64,000 nt of DNA from Janibacter terrae NBRC 107853 (lineage in GTDB: Bacteria; Actinomycetota; Actinomycetes; Actinomycetales; Dermatophilaceae): NCBI RefSeq assembly GCF_001591405.1, contig NZ_BCUV01000002.1, forward strand, positions 248,001-312,000. The letters are read 5' to 3'. The notes under the pieces are model-generated. The model was not told the origin of the DNA. It did not search any database and worked only from the letters and a program-made list of their open reading frames with translations. Shown piece after piece: positions 10,143-18,252 of the stretch. Position 1 is the stretch's first letter, and the number at the start of each line of letters is the position of its first letter. The translations under genes and the position numbers were made by a program.

Positions 10143-10930
10143 GCCGCGACATCACGATCCTCGGCGAGCCCGCCGGCTCCGACCTGCCGGCCGAGCCCGG
10201 CAGCGAGGGCAAGGGCGAGATCCACCTCGTGCACCTCTACCCGCGCGAGATGAGCATCTACGGCGACCTCGGCAACACCCGGTGTCTCGCCTCGCGGATC
10301 CGGCGCCACGGGTACGTGCCCGTCGTCCACCAGCACCACCCCGGGCAGGACCTGCCCGAGCAGGTCGACCTGCTCGTCGGCGGCGGCGGCCAGGACTCCG
10401 GCCAGGCGAAGGTGGAGGAGGACCTCGAGCGGATCGCCGACCGGCTGCGCGCCCTGGCCGCCGACGGCACGCCGATGCTCATGATCTGCGGGATGTACCA
10501 GCTCTTCGGCAATGCCTTCATCACCGTGCAGGGCCAGCGCCTGCCCGGCCTGGGCATCCTCGACGTCACGACCCAGGGCAACGAGAAGCGGATGATCGGC
10601 CCCGTCGTGCTCTCCACCGACCACGGTGACGTCGTCGGCTACGAGAACCACTCGGGATCCACGACGCTCGGGGCGGGGCAGGCTCCCTTCGGCCGGGTGC
10701 GACACGGCCTGGGCAACAACGGCAACGACGGCACCGAGGGCGCGATCACCGGCCATGTCATCGGCTCGTACCTGCACGGCCCGATCCTCCCGGCCAACCC
10801 GCAGCTCGCGGACACGCTCATCGGGTGGGCGGCCGAGTCGGCGACGGGGCGGGAGTTCGAGCCGGGCGCGCTCGACGACGAGGTGGCCGGGCAGGCGCAG
10901 ACGCGCCAGGTGCGCCGCCTGCTCGGCTGA
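10139..10930 (+). CDS. gatD: Lipid II isoglutaminyl synthase, glutaminase subunit GatD
   Basis: 263 aa class I glutamine amidotransferase. The nucleophile is Cys117 (MICGMYQLFG) and the catalytic His is His213 (SYLHGPIL). It supplies ammonia to MurT. The start overlaps the murT stop by 4 nt. The stop codon directly abuts the stop of the convergent flippase-like gene (TGA|TCA), leaving no room for a terminator. Confidence 0.93.
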   Translation: MSRDITILGEPAGSDLPAEPGSEGKGEIHLVHLYPREMSIYGDLGNTRCLASRIRRHGYVPVVHQHHPGQDLPEQVDLLVGGGGQDSGQAKVEEDLERIADRLRALAADGTPMLMICGMYQLFGNAFITVQGQRLPGLGILDVTTQGNEKRMIGPVVLSTDHGDVVGYENHSGSTTLGAGQAPFGRVRHGLGNNGNDGTEGAITGHVIGSYLHGPILPANPQLADTLIGWAAESATGREFEPGALDDEVAGQAQTRQVRRLLG

Positions 10931-11998
10931 TCAGGCCTCGGTCTCGGCGAGCTCCCGGGCGCTGGCCTTGGGCATGAGGCTCCACGCCACCCACCCGAGC
11001 GCCCCGAGCGGGATCTCGAGGAAGTGCGTGAAGATCGAGAAGAGCACGACCCCCGCCATCGACGCGGCCGGGTCGGCGCCCCACGCCACGAGCGCGGCCG
11101 CGGTACCCGTCTCGGTCACCCCGAGCCCTCCGGGCGTGACGCCGACGGCCGTGAGCAGCCGACCGATCGCGTACGCGGCGAAGAGCTGACCGAAGGGCAG
11201 CTCGATGCCGGTCGTGTCCGTGCACAGCAGGAAGAGCACGTAGTACAGGCCGAAGAACCCGACCATGCCGAGCGTCATCTGCAGCCAGCCGGTGCGGACC
11301 GTGTCGGCCGTGCGCTCGCGCATGCCGGTGAGGCCCCGCTCGACGGAGTCCCCGTGCCCCCGCCGCACGAGGCGGACGAGACGGTCGATGCCGTGGCCGA
11401 GACGGCGGGCACCCGCGTCGGTGCCGATGGCCACCGCGAAGAGGACGGCGATCGCCGTGCCGGAGAGCACCGCGGCCCACGCGGCCTCCCGCATCGCGGA
11501 GGGCAGGTCGGTGGCGCCCCAGGCCAGCGCGAGGACGGCGATGATCGGCAGGGCGACCCGCGCCAGGACGTTCCACACGCCGGTCACGACGGCCATCGTC
11601 GTGACGCTCGCGGCGGAGAAGCCCCAGGACTTGGCGATCGAGTAGGTCGCCGCGAGGCCGACCGCGCCGCCACCGGGCAGCAGGTTGGACACGGACGAGC
11701 CGCAGACGTTGAGGATGAGCGCGCGCACGTGACCCAGTCCGTGCATCGCGCCGGTCATGACGAAGGTGTAGCAGTAGAGCCCGCTCAGGACGAGCGCGAC
11801 GAAGAGAGCGGCCCTCCACAGCGGCACGGTGTCGAGGACGGCGAGGACCTCCGACCAGGAGGTCTTGGCGAAGTGCGGCAGGCCCCACCAGAGCATGACG
11901 ACCGCGAGCCCGAGGCCGAGGACGACCTGCGCCCCCCGGACGACGGGGGAGGTCCTCCGGGTCGTCGCCGCCACCGGCTCGCCCGGCGCGGCCGTCAT
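10931..11998 (-). CDS. YbhN/UPF0104-type integral membrane protein (flippase-like)
   Basis: 355 aa with about eight membrane helices, of the lysylphosphatidylglycerol synthase TM-region/AglD fold. The motif SVSNLLPGGGAVGLAATY and the later TPGGLGVTETG match this superfamily, whose members are proposed lipid or polyprenyl-sugar translocases; no catalytic domain is attached. The ATG at 11998 overlaps the stop of the PIG-L gene (ATGA), so both are one transcript. Together with the divergent GT4 gene this suggests assembly of a deacetylated glycolipid; that is inference. Confidence 0.8.
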   Translation of the reverse strand: MTAAPGEPVAATTRRTSPVVRGAQVVLGLGLAVVMLWWGLPHFAKTSWSEVLAVLDTVPLWRAALFVALVLSGLYCYTFVMTGAMHGLGHVRALILNVCGSSVSNLLPGGGAVGLAATYSIAKSWGFSAASVTTMAVVTGVWNVLARVALPIIAVLALAWGATDLPSAMREAAWAAVLSGTAIAVLFAVAIGTDAGARRLGHGIDRLVRLVRRGHGDSVERGLTGMRERTADTVRTGWLQMTLGMVGFFGLYYVLFLLCTDTTGIELPFGQLFAAYAIGRLLTAVGVTPGGLGVTETGTAAALVAWGADPAASMAGVVLFSIFTHFLEIPLGALGWVAWSLMPKASARELAETEA

Positions 11999-12840
11999 GC
12001 CAGCCCCTCGAAGACGTCGGTCCGGGTCGTCCCGGCCGGCACGTCGGGGTCGACGAACCACTCGCGGCGGAAGACGAGGTCGTAGAGCGGCCGCGGGATG
12101 CGCACGAGCATGCCGAGCGTGCGGTCCCCGCCGCCGGAGTCGGCGCCCTGGCTCGCGTGGGCGCGCATGGACGCCCGCTTGGCGGCGGCGAAGCCGCGCA
12201 CCGGGACCCGGTGGGTGATCTCGGCGCCGGCGACGAAGGCGCGGTCGAAGCTGCTGCGGTCGAACTCGGGCGGGAAGCGGTAGACCCTGGCGACCAGGTC
12301 GATGGCGCGGCAGATGAGGTCACGGGGGACCGTCGCCCAGAGCACCCGCACGGGCAGGCCGCGCTCGCGGGCGAGCTCCGCCGCGCGGGCCCCGACCTCG
12401 TGGACCCGCACGTGGTCACGGTGGCCGTAGCCGCCCCGGGGGTCGTAGGTCGTGAGGACGTCCGCGCGCTCCTGCAGGAGGATCCCGCAGAGCGCCTCGG
12501 CGGCCTCGTCCACGGGGACCCGCACGAAGCGTCGTCCGCCCGGCGGGTCGGCCGACACCTGCGGCCCGCTCCCGCTGTCGGCGTACCCGAGCTCGACGGT
12601 ACGGGCGACGCCGAGCGCACGGGCGCTCGCCGCCAGCTCCCGGCTGCGGGTCGAGGCGAGGGCATCCCCCTTCGTCCCGAAGGAGGCCTCGTCGGTGAGC
12701 CCGAGCGCGCCGTCGGTGGCGACGACGAGGACGACGCGGTGCCCCGCTGCGGCGGCGCGCGCCATGGTGCCCGCGGTCAGCAGGGCCTCGTCATCGGGGT
12801 GCGCGTGGAAGACCACGAGCGTGCGGGTCGGCTCGTCCAT
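11995..12840 (-). CDS. PIG-L family zinc deacetylase
   Basis: 281 aa. The metal-binding signature AHPDDE is at 13-18 and the second His motif GHRDH at 139-143, both intact. The family removes acetyl groups from GlcNAc-type sugars (MshB, BshB, GlcNAc-PI). ATG 12840 is chosen because the preceding 11 in-frame codons overlap the divergent promoter. The neighbours (membrane flippase-like protein, GT4) favour a glycolipid or envelope sugar over mycothiol, but MshB itself cannot be excluded. Confidence 0.85.
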   Translation of the reverse strand: MDEPTRTLVVFHAHPDDEALLTAGTMARAAAAGHRVVLVVATDGALGLTDEASFGTKGDALASTRSRELAASARALGVARTVELGYADSGSGPQVSADPPGGRRFVRVPVDEAAEALCGILLQERADVLTTYDPRGGYGHRDHVRVHEVGARAAELARERGLPVRVLWATVPRDLICRAIDLVARVYRFPPEFDRSSFDRAFVAGAEITHRVPVRGFAAAKRASMRAHASQGADSGGGDRTLGMLVRIPRPLYDLVFRREWFVDPDVPAGTTRTDVFEGLA

Positions 12841-12883
12841 CGGGTGAAACCCTGCCACACCACCGCGTGGCACCCTTGGACCC

Positions 12884-13963
12884 GTGAAGGTCGCCCTGCT
12901 CTCCGACTGCTACCCGCCGCGCACCGGGGGGATCGAGTCGCAGGTGGGCGACCTGGCCGCGCAGCTCGCGGCCGCCGGGCACGAGGTCGAGGTCTTCACG
13001 GCGACTGCCGGGGGAGCGGGCACCGAGGGGGTGCGCGTGCACCGGCTCAGCACGCCACTCTCGATGGGCCTGCCGGTCAACCCCTTCGCCCCGCCGGAGG
13101 CGCGACGTCTGCTGGCCGTCGGCGGCTTCGACGTGGCTCACGTGCACCTGGGGGTGGTCTCGCCCTTCGCCTGGGACATGACGCGGGTGACGACCTCGCT
13201 CGGTCTGCCGACGGCCCTGACCTGGCACTGCGTGCTCGACGGGGCGGCGCCGGCGATCGGACCCGCGGTCCGGCGGTGGGTGCGCCGGGGCGCCGTGCTG
13301 TCCGCGGTGTCGGCCTTCGCCGCGGACGGCGTGCGGCGGGCCGCGCGCGGTGGACCGGTCACCGTCCTGCCGAACGGGATCGACCCGAGCGCGTGGCCGC
13401 CCGGCCCGGTCCGCACGGGCCGCCCGGTGCGGGTCGTCAGCGCCTCGCGTCTCGCACCGCGCAAGCGGGTGGGCGCCATGCTGTCGGTGGTCGCCGCGGC
13501 CCGCCATCGCCTCGGTCCGGGGGCGATGAGCCTCGACGTGTACGGCGAGGGACCGCTGCGGCCGTGGCTCGAGGCGCGGGCCGCCGCGCTCGGGCTGGCG
13601 GACGTCGTGCGCCTGCGCGGGCGGGTCACGCGCCCCGAGCTCGCGGCCGCGTGGCGCGACGCCGACGTGTACCTGTCGCCGACCCGGCTGGAGGCCTTCG
13701 GCATTGCTGCGCTCGAGGCCCGCACCGCCGGGTTGCCCGTCGTCGCGCGCGGTGACTCGGGCGTGCGCGAGGTCGTGGCCGACGGACGCTCGGGCCTGCT
13801 CGCCGAGGACGACGCGGGGCTGGCCGACGCGCTCGTGCGGCTCGTCGCCGACGAAACCCTGCGGACCCGCATTGCGCAGCACAACACGCGTACGCCTCCG
13901 GCGCAGACCTGGGAGCGGGTCGTCGACCTGGCCGTCACCGAGTACCGCAGGGCCGGTGCATGA
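12884..13963 (+). CDS. GT4 family glycosyltransferase
   Basis: 359 aa GT-B enzyme. The N-terminal acceptor domain begins VALLSDCYPPRTGGIESQV, with the Gly-rich loop typical of PimA/PimB-like enzymes. In the C-terminal donor domain, ASRLAPRKRVG and the EX7E-type segment EAFGIAALEA are present. It likely transfers a hexose from a nucleotide sugar on the cytoplasmic side. Its stop overlaps the Nudix gene start by 4 nt. A weak CACCCT box 7 nt before the GTG may be the promoter. Confidence 0.87.
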   Translation: MKVALLSDCYPPRTGGIESQVGDLAAQLAAAGHEVEVFTATAGGAGTEGVRVHRLSTPLSMGLPVNPFAPPEARRLLAVGGFDVAHVHLGVVSPFAWDMTRVTTSLGLPTALTWHCVLDGAAPAIGPAVRRWVRRGAVLSAVSAFAADGVRRAARGGPVTVLPNGIDPSAWPPGPVRTGRPVRVVSASRLAPRKRVGAMLSVVAAARHRLGPGAMSLDVYGEGPLRPWLEARAAALGLADVVRLRGRVTRPELAAAWRDADVYLSPTRLEAFGIAALEARTAGLPVVARGDSGVREVVADGRSGLLAEDDAGLADALVRLVADETLRTRIAQHNTRTPPAQTWERVVDLAVTEYRRAGA

Positions 13964-14604
13964 GCGTCGTCCTGGTCGCCGGTGACGAGCGCCTGCCGCT
14001 GCGGCACGGGCAGCACCCGGTGGACCTCCTCGCGGAGCACGGCTGGGTGGGTGAGCCGGTGGGCTCTCGGCTCGGGCGAAGGGGGGAGGTCGAGGTCCAC
14101 TACGACGTCGCGCCGGTCGACGCGCGACCGCCGGTCCCCGTCGAGCCGGGCAGTCCGGGTGCCCGCCGGCTGCAGCGCCTCGGGTCGTACGCGATCGTCG
14201 TCGCGTCCGGGCGGCTGCTGATGTCACGGCTGGCGGCCGGCGTCGTCGGCGGGGCCGGCCGGTGGACCCTGCCCGGGGGCGGGGTCGACCCCGGGGAGGA
14301 GCCGGTGGCCGGTCTCGTGCGCGAGGTGCACGAGGAGACAGGCCAGCACGTCGTGCCCGGAGGGCTCGTCCAGGTGCAGTCCGTGCACCGGGTGGCGGCC
14401 GACGGGTCCGAGGACTTCCACGCCGTGCGGCTGATCCACCTGGCGCACTGCCCCGACCCGGGACCGGCGCGGGTCGTGGAGGTCGACGGGTCCACCGGTG
14501 CCGCGGCCTGGGTGCCGATCGAGGAGGTGCCCGGCCTCCCGCTCGGGAGCATGATGGCGCCGCTGTGGCCGTGGGTGCCCGGCAGCCACTCCTACCCGCT
14601 GTAG
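13960..14604 (+). CDS. Nudix hydrolase
   Basis: 214 aa. A complete Nudix box spans residues 107-129 (GGVDPGEE, then REVHEETGQ). About 65 residues precede the Nudix fold and resemble nothing specific. Substrate unknown; coupling to the glycosyltransferase (ATGA overlap) makes a nucleotide-sugar or related housekeeping role plausible. Confidence 0.85.
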   Translation: MSVVLVAGDERLPLRHGQHPVDLLAEHGWVGEPVGSRLGRRGEVEVHYDVAPVDARPPVPVEPGSPGARRLQRLGSYAIVVASGRLLMSRLAAGVVGGAGRWTLPGGGVDPGEEPVAGLVREVHEETGQHVVPGGLVQVQSVHRVAADGSEDFHAVRLIHLAHCPDPGPARVVEVDGSTGAAAWVPIEEVPGLPLGSMMAPLWPWVPGSHSYPL

Positions 14605-14625
14605 GAGCGGCCGCGTCCGCTCGCC

Positions 14626-14631
14626 TACGCT
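14626..14631 (+). promoter_or_regulatory. -10 box TACGCT for the small four-helix protein
   Basis: TACGCT with 7 nt before ATG 14639; leaderless-type spacing. Confidence 0.5.
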
Positions 14632-14638
14632 GGCGGCC

Positions 14639-14977
14639 ATGGAAGCCCTGCGTCTCGTCCTGTACGTCCTGCACATGATCGCCATGCTGGCGATCCTCGT
14701 CGGCCCGGCCGTCGCCGGTCGTGGTCACCTGGTCCAGGTGTGGGGCGCCCGCATCCAGCTGCTGCTCGGCCTCGGGCTGACCGGCATCGCCGAGGCCGGT
14801 GACGCCGAGGTCAACCACGCCAAGATCGGCACCAAGCTCGTCATCATGATCGCCGTCCTGGCCTGCGCCGAGATCGGCAACGCCAAGGCCAAGCGAGGCG
14901 AGGCCGCCGCGTCGAAGCTCGCCTGGGCCGCTGCCGGTCTGGCGCTGGTCAACGCCGCCATCGCCTTCCTCTGGTGA
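14639..14977 (+). CDS. Small four-helix membrane protein, unknown function
   Basis: 112 aa with hydrophobic segments near 5-25, 35-50, 63-77 and 92-111. Conserved-looking polar patches are NHAKIGTKLVIM and EIGNAKAKRGE. Not recognised beyond actinobacterial hypothetical membrane proteins. Its stop lies 10 bp before the left copy of the 81-bp repeat. Confidence 0.7.
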   Translation: MEALRLVLYVLHMIAMLAILVGPAVAGRGHLVQVWGARIQLLLGLGLTGIAEAGDAEVNHAKIGTKLVIMIAVLACAEIGNAKAKRGEAAASKLAWAAAGLALVNAAIAFLW

Positions 14978-14987
14978 CCTTGACGGT

Positions 14988-15068
14988 GTGTCGGACTGCA
15001 GCTCGTCACACCGACGCTCGATCCGGCCCGCGAGCTCGTCACGCGCCGAGTGAACTGCAGTACGACAC
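14988..15068. repeat. 81-bp palindromic repeat, left copy
   Basis: The ends are inverted repeats: GTGTCGGACTGCAG at the left and CTGCAGTACGACAC at the right (13 of 14 pair). The interior is GC-rich with further dyad symmetry. A second copy of identical length lies at 15965-16045 in the same orientation, about 77% identical (62 of 81 by hand). The last ten codons and stop of the DUF559 gene are encoded inside this copy. Confidence 0.85.
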
Positions 15069-15911
15069 GCGTTGCCGCACCACCCAGCCGATGACCTCGC
15101 GCACCCACTCCGGGTTGAACATCACCTGCTCCCACGCGAAGCGCAGCACGATCCAGCCGGAGATGATCATCTCGTCGTAGCGCCAGCAGTCCCGGCGCAC
15201 GTCCAGACGGCTCTTGTGGAACTCGTGGCTGTCGGCCTCGAGGGCCACCCGCACCTCGTCACACCCGACGTCGGCGTGCAGGACCTGACCGCTGCGCAGG
15301 GTGATCGGCTGCTGCGGCGCCCACGCGACATCGGTGGCCTCGACGGCCAGGGCCCTCAGGCCCGACTCGAAGGGGTTGACAGCCTGCGCCGACGCGAGGT
15401 CGAGCACCCGGCGGGCGGCTGCGCGACCGGTCCTCGGCAGGACGGCGCGGTTGAGCTCGTCGACGGTCACGGTGCCCGATCGCAGGGCCGAGTCCGCCAC
15501 CGCGAGGGCGTCGGGCAGGGGCAGGTCGCGGGCGCAGTCGATCACGGTGCGCAACGCAGTCGTGGCGTGCAGCCCCAGGTCGTCGTCGGCGAGGGTCCGG
15601 TAGCGCAGGTCGAGATCGGTGGGCCGCCGGATGCGGCGCGTGCGCGAGGCGATGACCTCGGGGCGGTCAGGGACATGAAGGACGCCCCAGCCGTGGTCCA
15701 GGGCGGCGGTCCGGTGGCTCAGGTGCACCCCGAGCTGCGCCGCGCGGGCCGGGGCACCGTCCGCCGGAAGTCCGTAGACCCCGCGTCGGTGTCGAGCGAC
15801 CTCCCCGGAGCGGAGTGCGCTCGCCACCGTCGCGGCCGTCGTGAGCTCGAGCAGCTGGGCGCGGGTGGCGGAGCCGCCGTGCTGGCCCACGAGATGGGTG
15901 ACGATGCTCAT
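15039..15911 (-). CDS. AbiEi-like wHTH / DUF559 endonuclease-fold protein between repeats
   Basis: 290 aa. The N-terminal 60 residues resemble the winged-helix domain of AbiEi-type antitoxins (THLVGQHGGSATRAQLLEL, then RHRRGVYGLP). The C-terminal third is a DUF559 domain, a restriction/Vsr-like nuclease fold, with HADVGCDEVRVALEADSHEFH, carrying the Asp/Glu residues expected at its active site, and RRDCWRYDEM. No AbiEii toxin gene is adjacent. ATG 15911 is preferred; a longer frame reaches into the right-hand repeat (start at 15983). Function unproven. The bracketing repeats suggest a small mobile or repeat-associated cassette. Confidence 0.78.
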   Translation of the reverse strand: MSIVTHLVGQHGGSATRAQLLELTTAATVASALRSGEVARHRRGVYGLPADGAPARAAQLGVHLSHRTAALDHGWGVLHVPDRPEVIASRTRRIRRPTDLDLRYRTLADDDLGLHATTALRTVIDCARDLPLPDALAVADSALRSGTVTVDELNRAVLPRTGRAAARRVLDLASAQAVNPFESGLRALAVEATDVAWAPQQPITLRSGQVLHADVGCDEVRVALEADSHEFHKSRLDVRRDCWRYDEMIISGWIVLRFAWEQVMFNPEWVREVIGWVVRQRVSYCSSLGA

Positions 15912-15964
15912 CACCACAGGGTGGCCCTGTCGGCGATCCGCCCGTACGGCTTGTCCACAGGTGG

Positions 15965-16045
15965 GTGTCGGACTGCAGTTCACCCCGCCGTGGCCCTACC
16001 CGGCCCGGGATCTCGTGAGGCGAGCCGTGAACTGCAGTGCGACAC
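15965..16045. repeat. 81-bp palindromic repeat, right copy
   Basis: Same orientation and length as the copy at 14988-15068. Its ends fold as a nearly perfect 19-bp stem (GTGTCGGACTGCAGTTCAC with its partner, 18 of 19 pairing). It ends 4 bp before the stop of the quinone oxidoreductase gene and could act as that gene's terminator. Confidence 0.85.
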
Positions 16046-16048
16046 GCG

Positions 16049-17038
16049 TCAGGGGATGAGCAGCAGCTTCCCGGTCGACGCCCGTCCCTCGAGCGCCCGG
16101 TAGGCCTCGGCCGCGTCGGCGAACCCGTAGCGCCCGCCGACGGAGACCTCCAGCTCCCCGGCGGCGATCGCGCCGAAGACCTCGCGCCCGCGCCGGAGCA
16201 GGTCCTCGCGCTCCTCGATGTAGTGCGCCAGCGTCGGGCGGGTGACGAAGAGGGAGCCACCGGCGTTGAGCCGCTGCAGGTCGAAGGGCGGCACCTGCCC
16301 CGACGCGCCACCGAAGAGCACGAGCATCCCGCGCCGCCGCAGCGAGGCCAGCGACGCGTCGAAGGTCGCCTTGCCGACGCCGTCGTAGGCGACGTCGACC
16401 CCCTTCGCGGCACCGAGCCGCTCCGCCGCCGCGCGGATGTCCCCGGCGAGGTCGTCGGTCGCCGAGTAGTCGACGAGCTCGACGGCTCCGCGGGAGCGGG
16501 CGATGTCCAGCTTGGCCGGGGACCCGGCCGTGGCGATGACCTGTCCGCCGCGCGAGGTGATCATCTGCGTGAGCAGCTGACCCACGCCGCCCGCGGCGGC
16601 GTGGACGAGTGCCACGGTCCCCTCGCCGACCGGGAAGCAGTCGGTCACGAGGGCATGCGCCGTCATTCCCTGCAGGGTTGCGGCACAGGCGGTCTCGAGG
16701 TCGACGCCAGCGGGCACAGGCACCAGTCGGGCCGAGTCGGCCATGACGAGGCCCGCGTGCAGGCCGAGCGTCATCGACCAGGCGACCCGGTCGCCCACGG
16801 CCACGACGGCGCCCTCGCCGACGGCCCGCACGGTGCCCGCTGCCTCGTAGCCCTGCACGTACGGCGGGTGGGTGGGGTAGACCCCCTCGCGCTGGTACAC
16901 GTCGATGAAGTTGACCCCCGCGGCCACGACCTCGACGAGCGCCTCCCCGGGCCCGGGGTCGGCCACCTGCCTCTCCTCGAGGGCGAGGACCTCGGGCCCT
17001 CCGTGGGCGGTGACGACGAGCGCTGTCGTGGTGGTCAT
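16049..17038 (-). CDS. NADPH:quinone oxidoreductase-like MDR protein
   Basis: 329 aa, zinc-independent medium-chain dehydrogenase of the QOR class: no structural zinc cysteines, NADPH-binding motif HAAAGGVGQLLTQ and substrate-side NFIDVYQREG(V)YP. It reduces quinones or enals with NADPH in the cytoplasm. A minus-strand -10 box TAGGGT lies 6 nt before its ATG. Confidence 0.88.
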   Translation of the reverse strand: MTTTTALVVTAHGGPEVLALEERQVADPGPGEALVEVVAAGVNFIDVYQREGVYPTHPPYVQGYEAAGTVRAVGEGAVVAVGDRVAWSMTLGLHAGLVMADSARLVPVPAGVDLETACAATLQGMTAHALVTDCFPVGEGTVALVHAAAGGVGQLLTQMITSRGGQVIATAGSPAKLDIARSRGAVELVDYSATDDLAGDIRAAAERLGAAKGVDVAYDGVGKATFDASLASLRRRGMLVLFGGASGQVPPFDLQRLNAGGSLFVTRPTLAHYIEEREDLLRRGREVFGAIAAGELEVSVGGRYGFADAAEAYRALEGRASTGKLLLIP

Positions 17039-17044
17039 GGGCCC

Positions 17045-17050
17045 ACCCTA
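17045..17050 (-). promoter_or_regulatory. -10 box TAGGGT, leaderless start of quinone oxidoreductase
   Basis: Minus-strand TAGGGT, then 6 nt (gggccc), then ATG 17038. Confidence 0.55.
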
Positions 17051-17061
17051 GGACGCGCCGG

Positions 17062-17892
17062 TCAGAGCGAGGCGATGACCTCGTCGAGCATGGACTCGGT
17101 GAGCTTGCCGGTGAAGGTGTTCTGCTGGCTCACGTGGTAGCAGCCGACGAGCGCGACCTCGCGGCCCTCGGGCGTGCGCAGGGTGGCGCGGGCGCCGTGC
17201 CCGAACTTCGGCTTCGGTCGCGGCACCTCCCAGCCCGCGTGCCGCACCCCGGCGATCGTCGCGTCCCAGCCGATGGACCCGAGGCACATGATCGAGCGGA
17301 CGAAGGGGGCGCTCCTCGCCAGGTCGGCGTCGAGCCAGGGTGCGCACGTCTGTCTTTCCACCAGGGTGGGCTTGTTCTGCGGGGGAGCGCAGCGGACCGG
17401 CGCGATGATCCGCACGCCGTCGAGCTCGAGACCGTCCCCGGCCGCCCACGAGACCGGCTGGTTGGCGTACCCCGCCCGGTGGAGGGCGGCGTAGAGCCAG
17501 TCGCCCGAGCGGTCGCCGGTGAAGTTGCGCCCGGTGCGGTTGGCGCCGTGGGCCGCCGGCGCCAGGCCCACGACGAGCACGGGCGCGTCGGGCGGGCCGA
17601 GCGCGGGCACCGGTCGGCCCCAGTACGGCTGGTCGGAGAAGGCCGCGCGCTTGGTCACCGCCACCTCCTCGCGCCACGTGACGAGTCGCGGGCAGGCGCG
17701 GCAGACCGAGATCCGCGCGTCGAGCTCGTCCTGCCCGACCGCACCGGCGGCCAGGCGGCGGACCTGGGCGGCCGTCCGTGCGACGGGGGTCTCGCGCGTC
17801 GCGAGGTCGTCCGGCCACCCGGTCCCCGGCACGACCGGCGAGGCGAAGGGGGCGCCCGTCACCGGGTGCGGGAGGAGCACGTCGTCAGCCAC
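17062..17892 (-). CDS. Family 5 uracil-DNA glycosylase (UdgB)
   Basis: 276 aa. Iron-sulfur ligands Cys64, Cys67, Cys168 and Cys183 are present. Motif 1 is [19 protein letters not shown] (109-127), with no polar Asp/Asn catalyst, as in UdgB. Motif 2 is [13 protein letters not shown] (250-262). The family removes uracil, hypoxanthine and ethenocytosine from DNA and is common in high-GC actinobacteria, where cytosine deamination is frequent. The GTG start is set by the -10 box. Confidence 0.92.
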   Translation of the reverse strand: MADDVLLPHPVTGAPFASPVVPGTGWPDDLATRETPVARTAAQVRRLAAGAVGQDELDARISVCRACPRLVTWREEVAVTKRAAFSDQPYWGRPVPALGPPDAPVLVVGLAPAAHGANRTGRNFTGDRSGDWLYAALHRAGYANQPVSWAAGDGLELDGVRIIAPVRCAPPQNKPTLVERQTCAPWLDADLARSAPFVRSIMCLGSIGWDATIAGVRHAGWEVPRPKPKFGHGARATLRTPEGREVALVGCYHVSQQNTFTGKLTESMLDEVIASL

Positions 17893-17898
17893 CCCTCC

Positions 17899-17904
17899 AC
17901 CCTA
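17899..17904 (-). promoter_or_regulatory. -10 box TAGGGT, leaderless start of udgB
   Basis: Minus-strand TAGGGT followed by 6 nt and GTG 17892. Confidence 0.55.
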
Positions 17905-17925
17905 GGCACCTGCCATCGTGGACCC

Positions 17926-18252
17926 ATGGCGATCGACGAGGTCCTCGCGGACCGGGTGCGCACCGCACTCTTCGACCGAGGCGTGCAGTGGGAGGAGAAG
18001 CGGATGTTCGGCGCCCTGATCTTCATGGTCGGCGGGTCGATCCTCGTCGGCTGCCGCGGCGGGGGAGGACTGCTCGTGAGGGTCGCGCCGGACGAGAGCG
18101 AGCAGCTCGTGGCGGGCGCCGGCCCGTACTACGCGCAGGTCGCCGACATGGGCGGCCGCGACATGGGGCCGAGCTGGCTCGACGTCTCCCCGGACGCCGT
18201 CGAGGACGAGGCCGGCCTGGGCCACTGGGTCGACGCGGCCCTGCGTCGCTAG
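17926..18252 (+). CDS. TfoX N-terminal domain protein
   Basis: 108 aa comprising only the TfoX/Sxy N-terminal domain: KRMFGALIFMVGGSILVG is the typical MFGG-like strand-turn, and MGGRDMGPSWLDV a later signature. Single-domain proteins of this type are widespread and mostly of unknown function, so a competence role should not be assumed. Its TAG stop overlaps the opposite-strand TAG of the LigD-like gene (CTAG). Confidence 0.8.
   Translation: MAIDEVLADRVRTALFDRGVQWEEKRMFGALIFMVGGSILVGCRGGGGLLVRVAPDESEQLVAGAGPYYAQVADMGGRDMGPSWLDVSPDAVEDEAGLGHWVDAALRR

Noticed and set aside
15039-15911. Type IV toxin-antitoxin (AbiEi/AbiEii) pair
   Set aside because: Only the antitoxin-like N-terminus is present, fused to DUF559; no AbiEii nucleotidyltransferase gene is adjacent.
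17926-18252. TfoX-N protein as evidence of natural competence
   Set aside because: Single-domain TfoX-N proteins are widespread and not shown to regulate competence; it is not used as support for the uptake-sequence idea.
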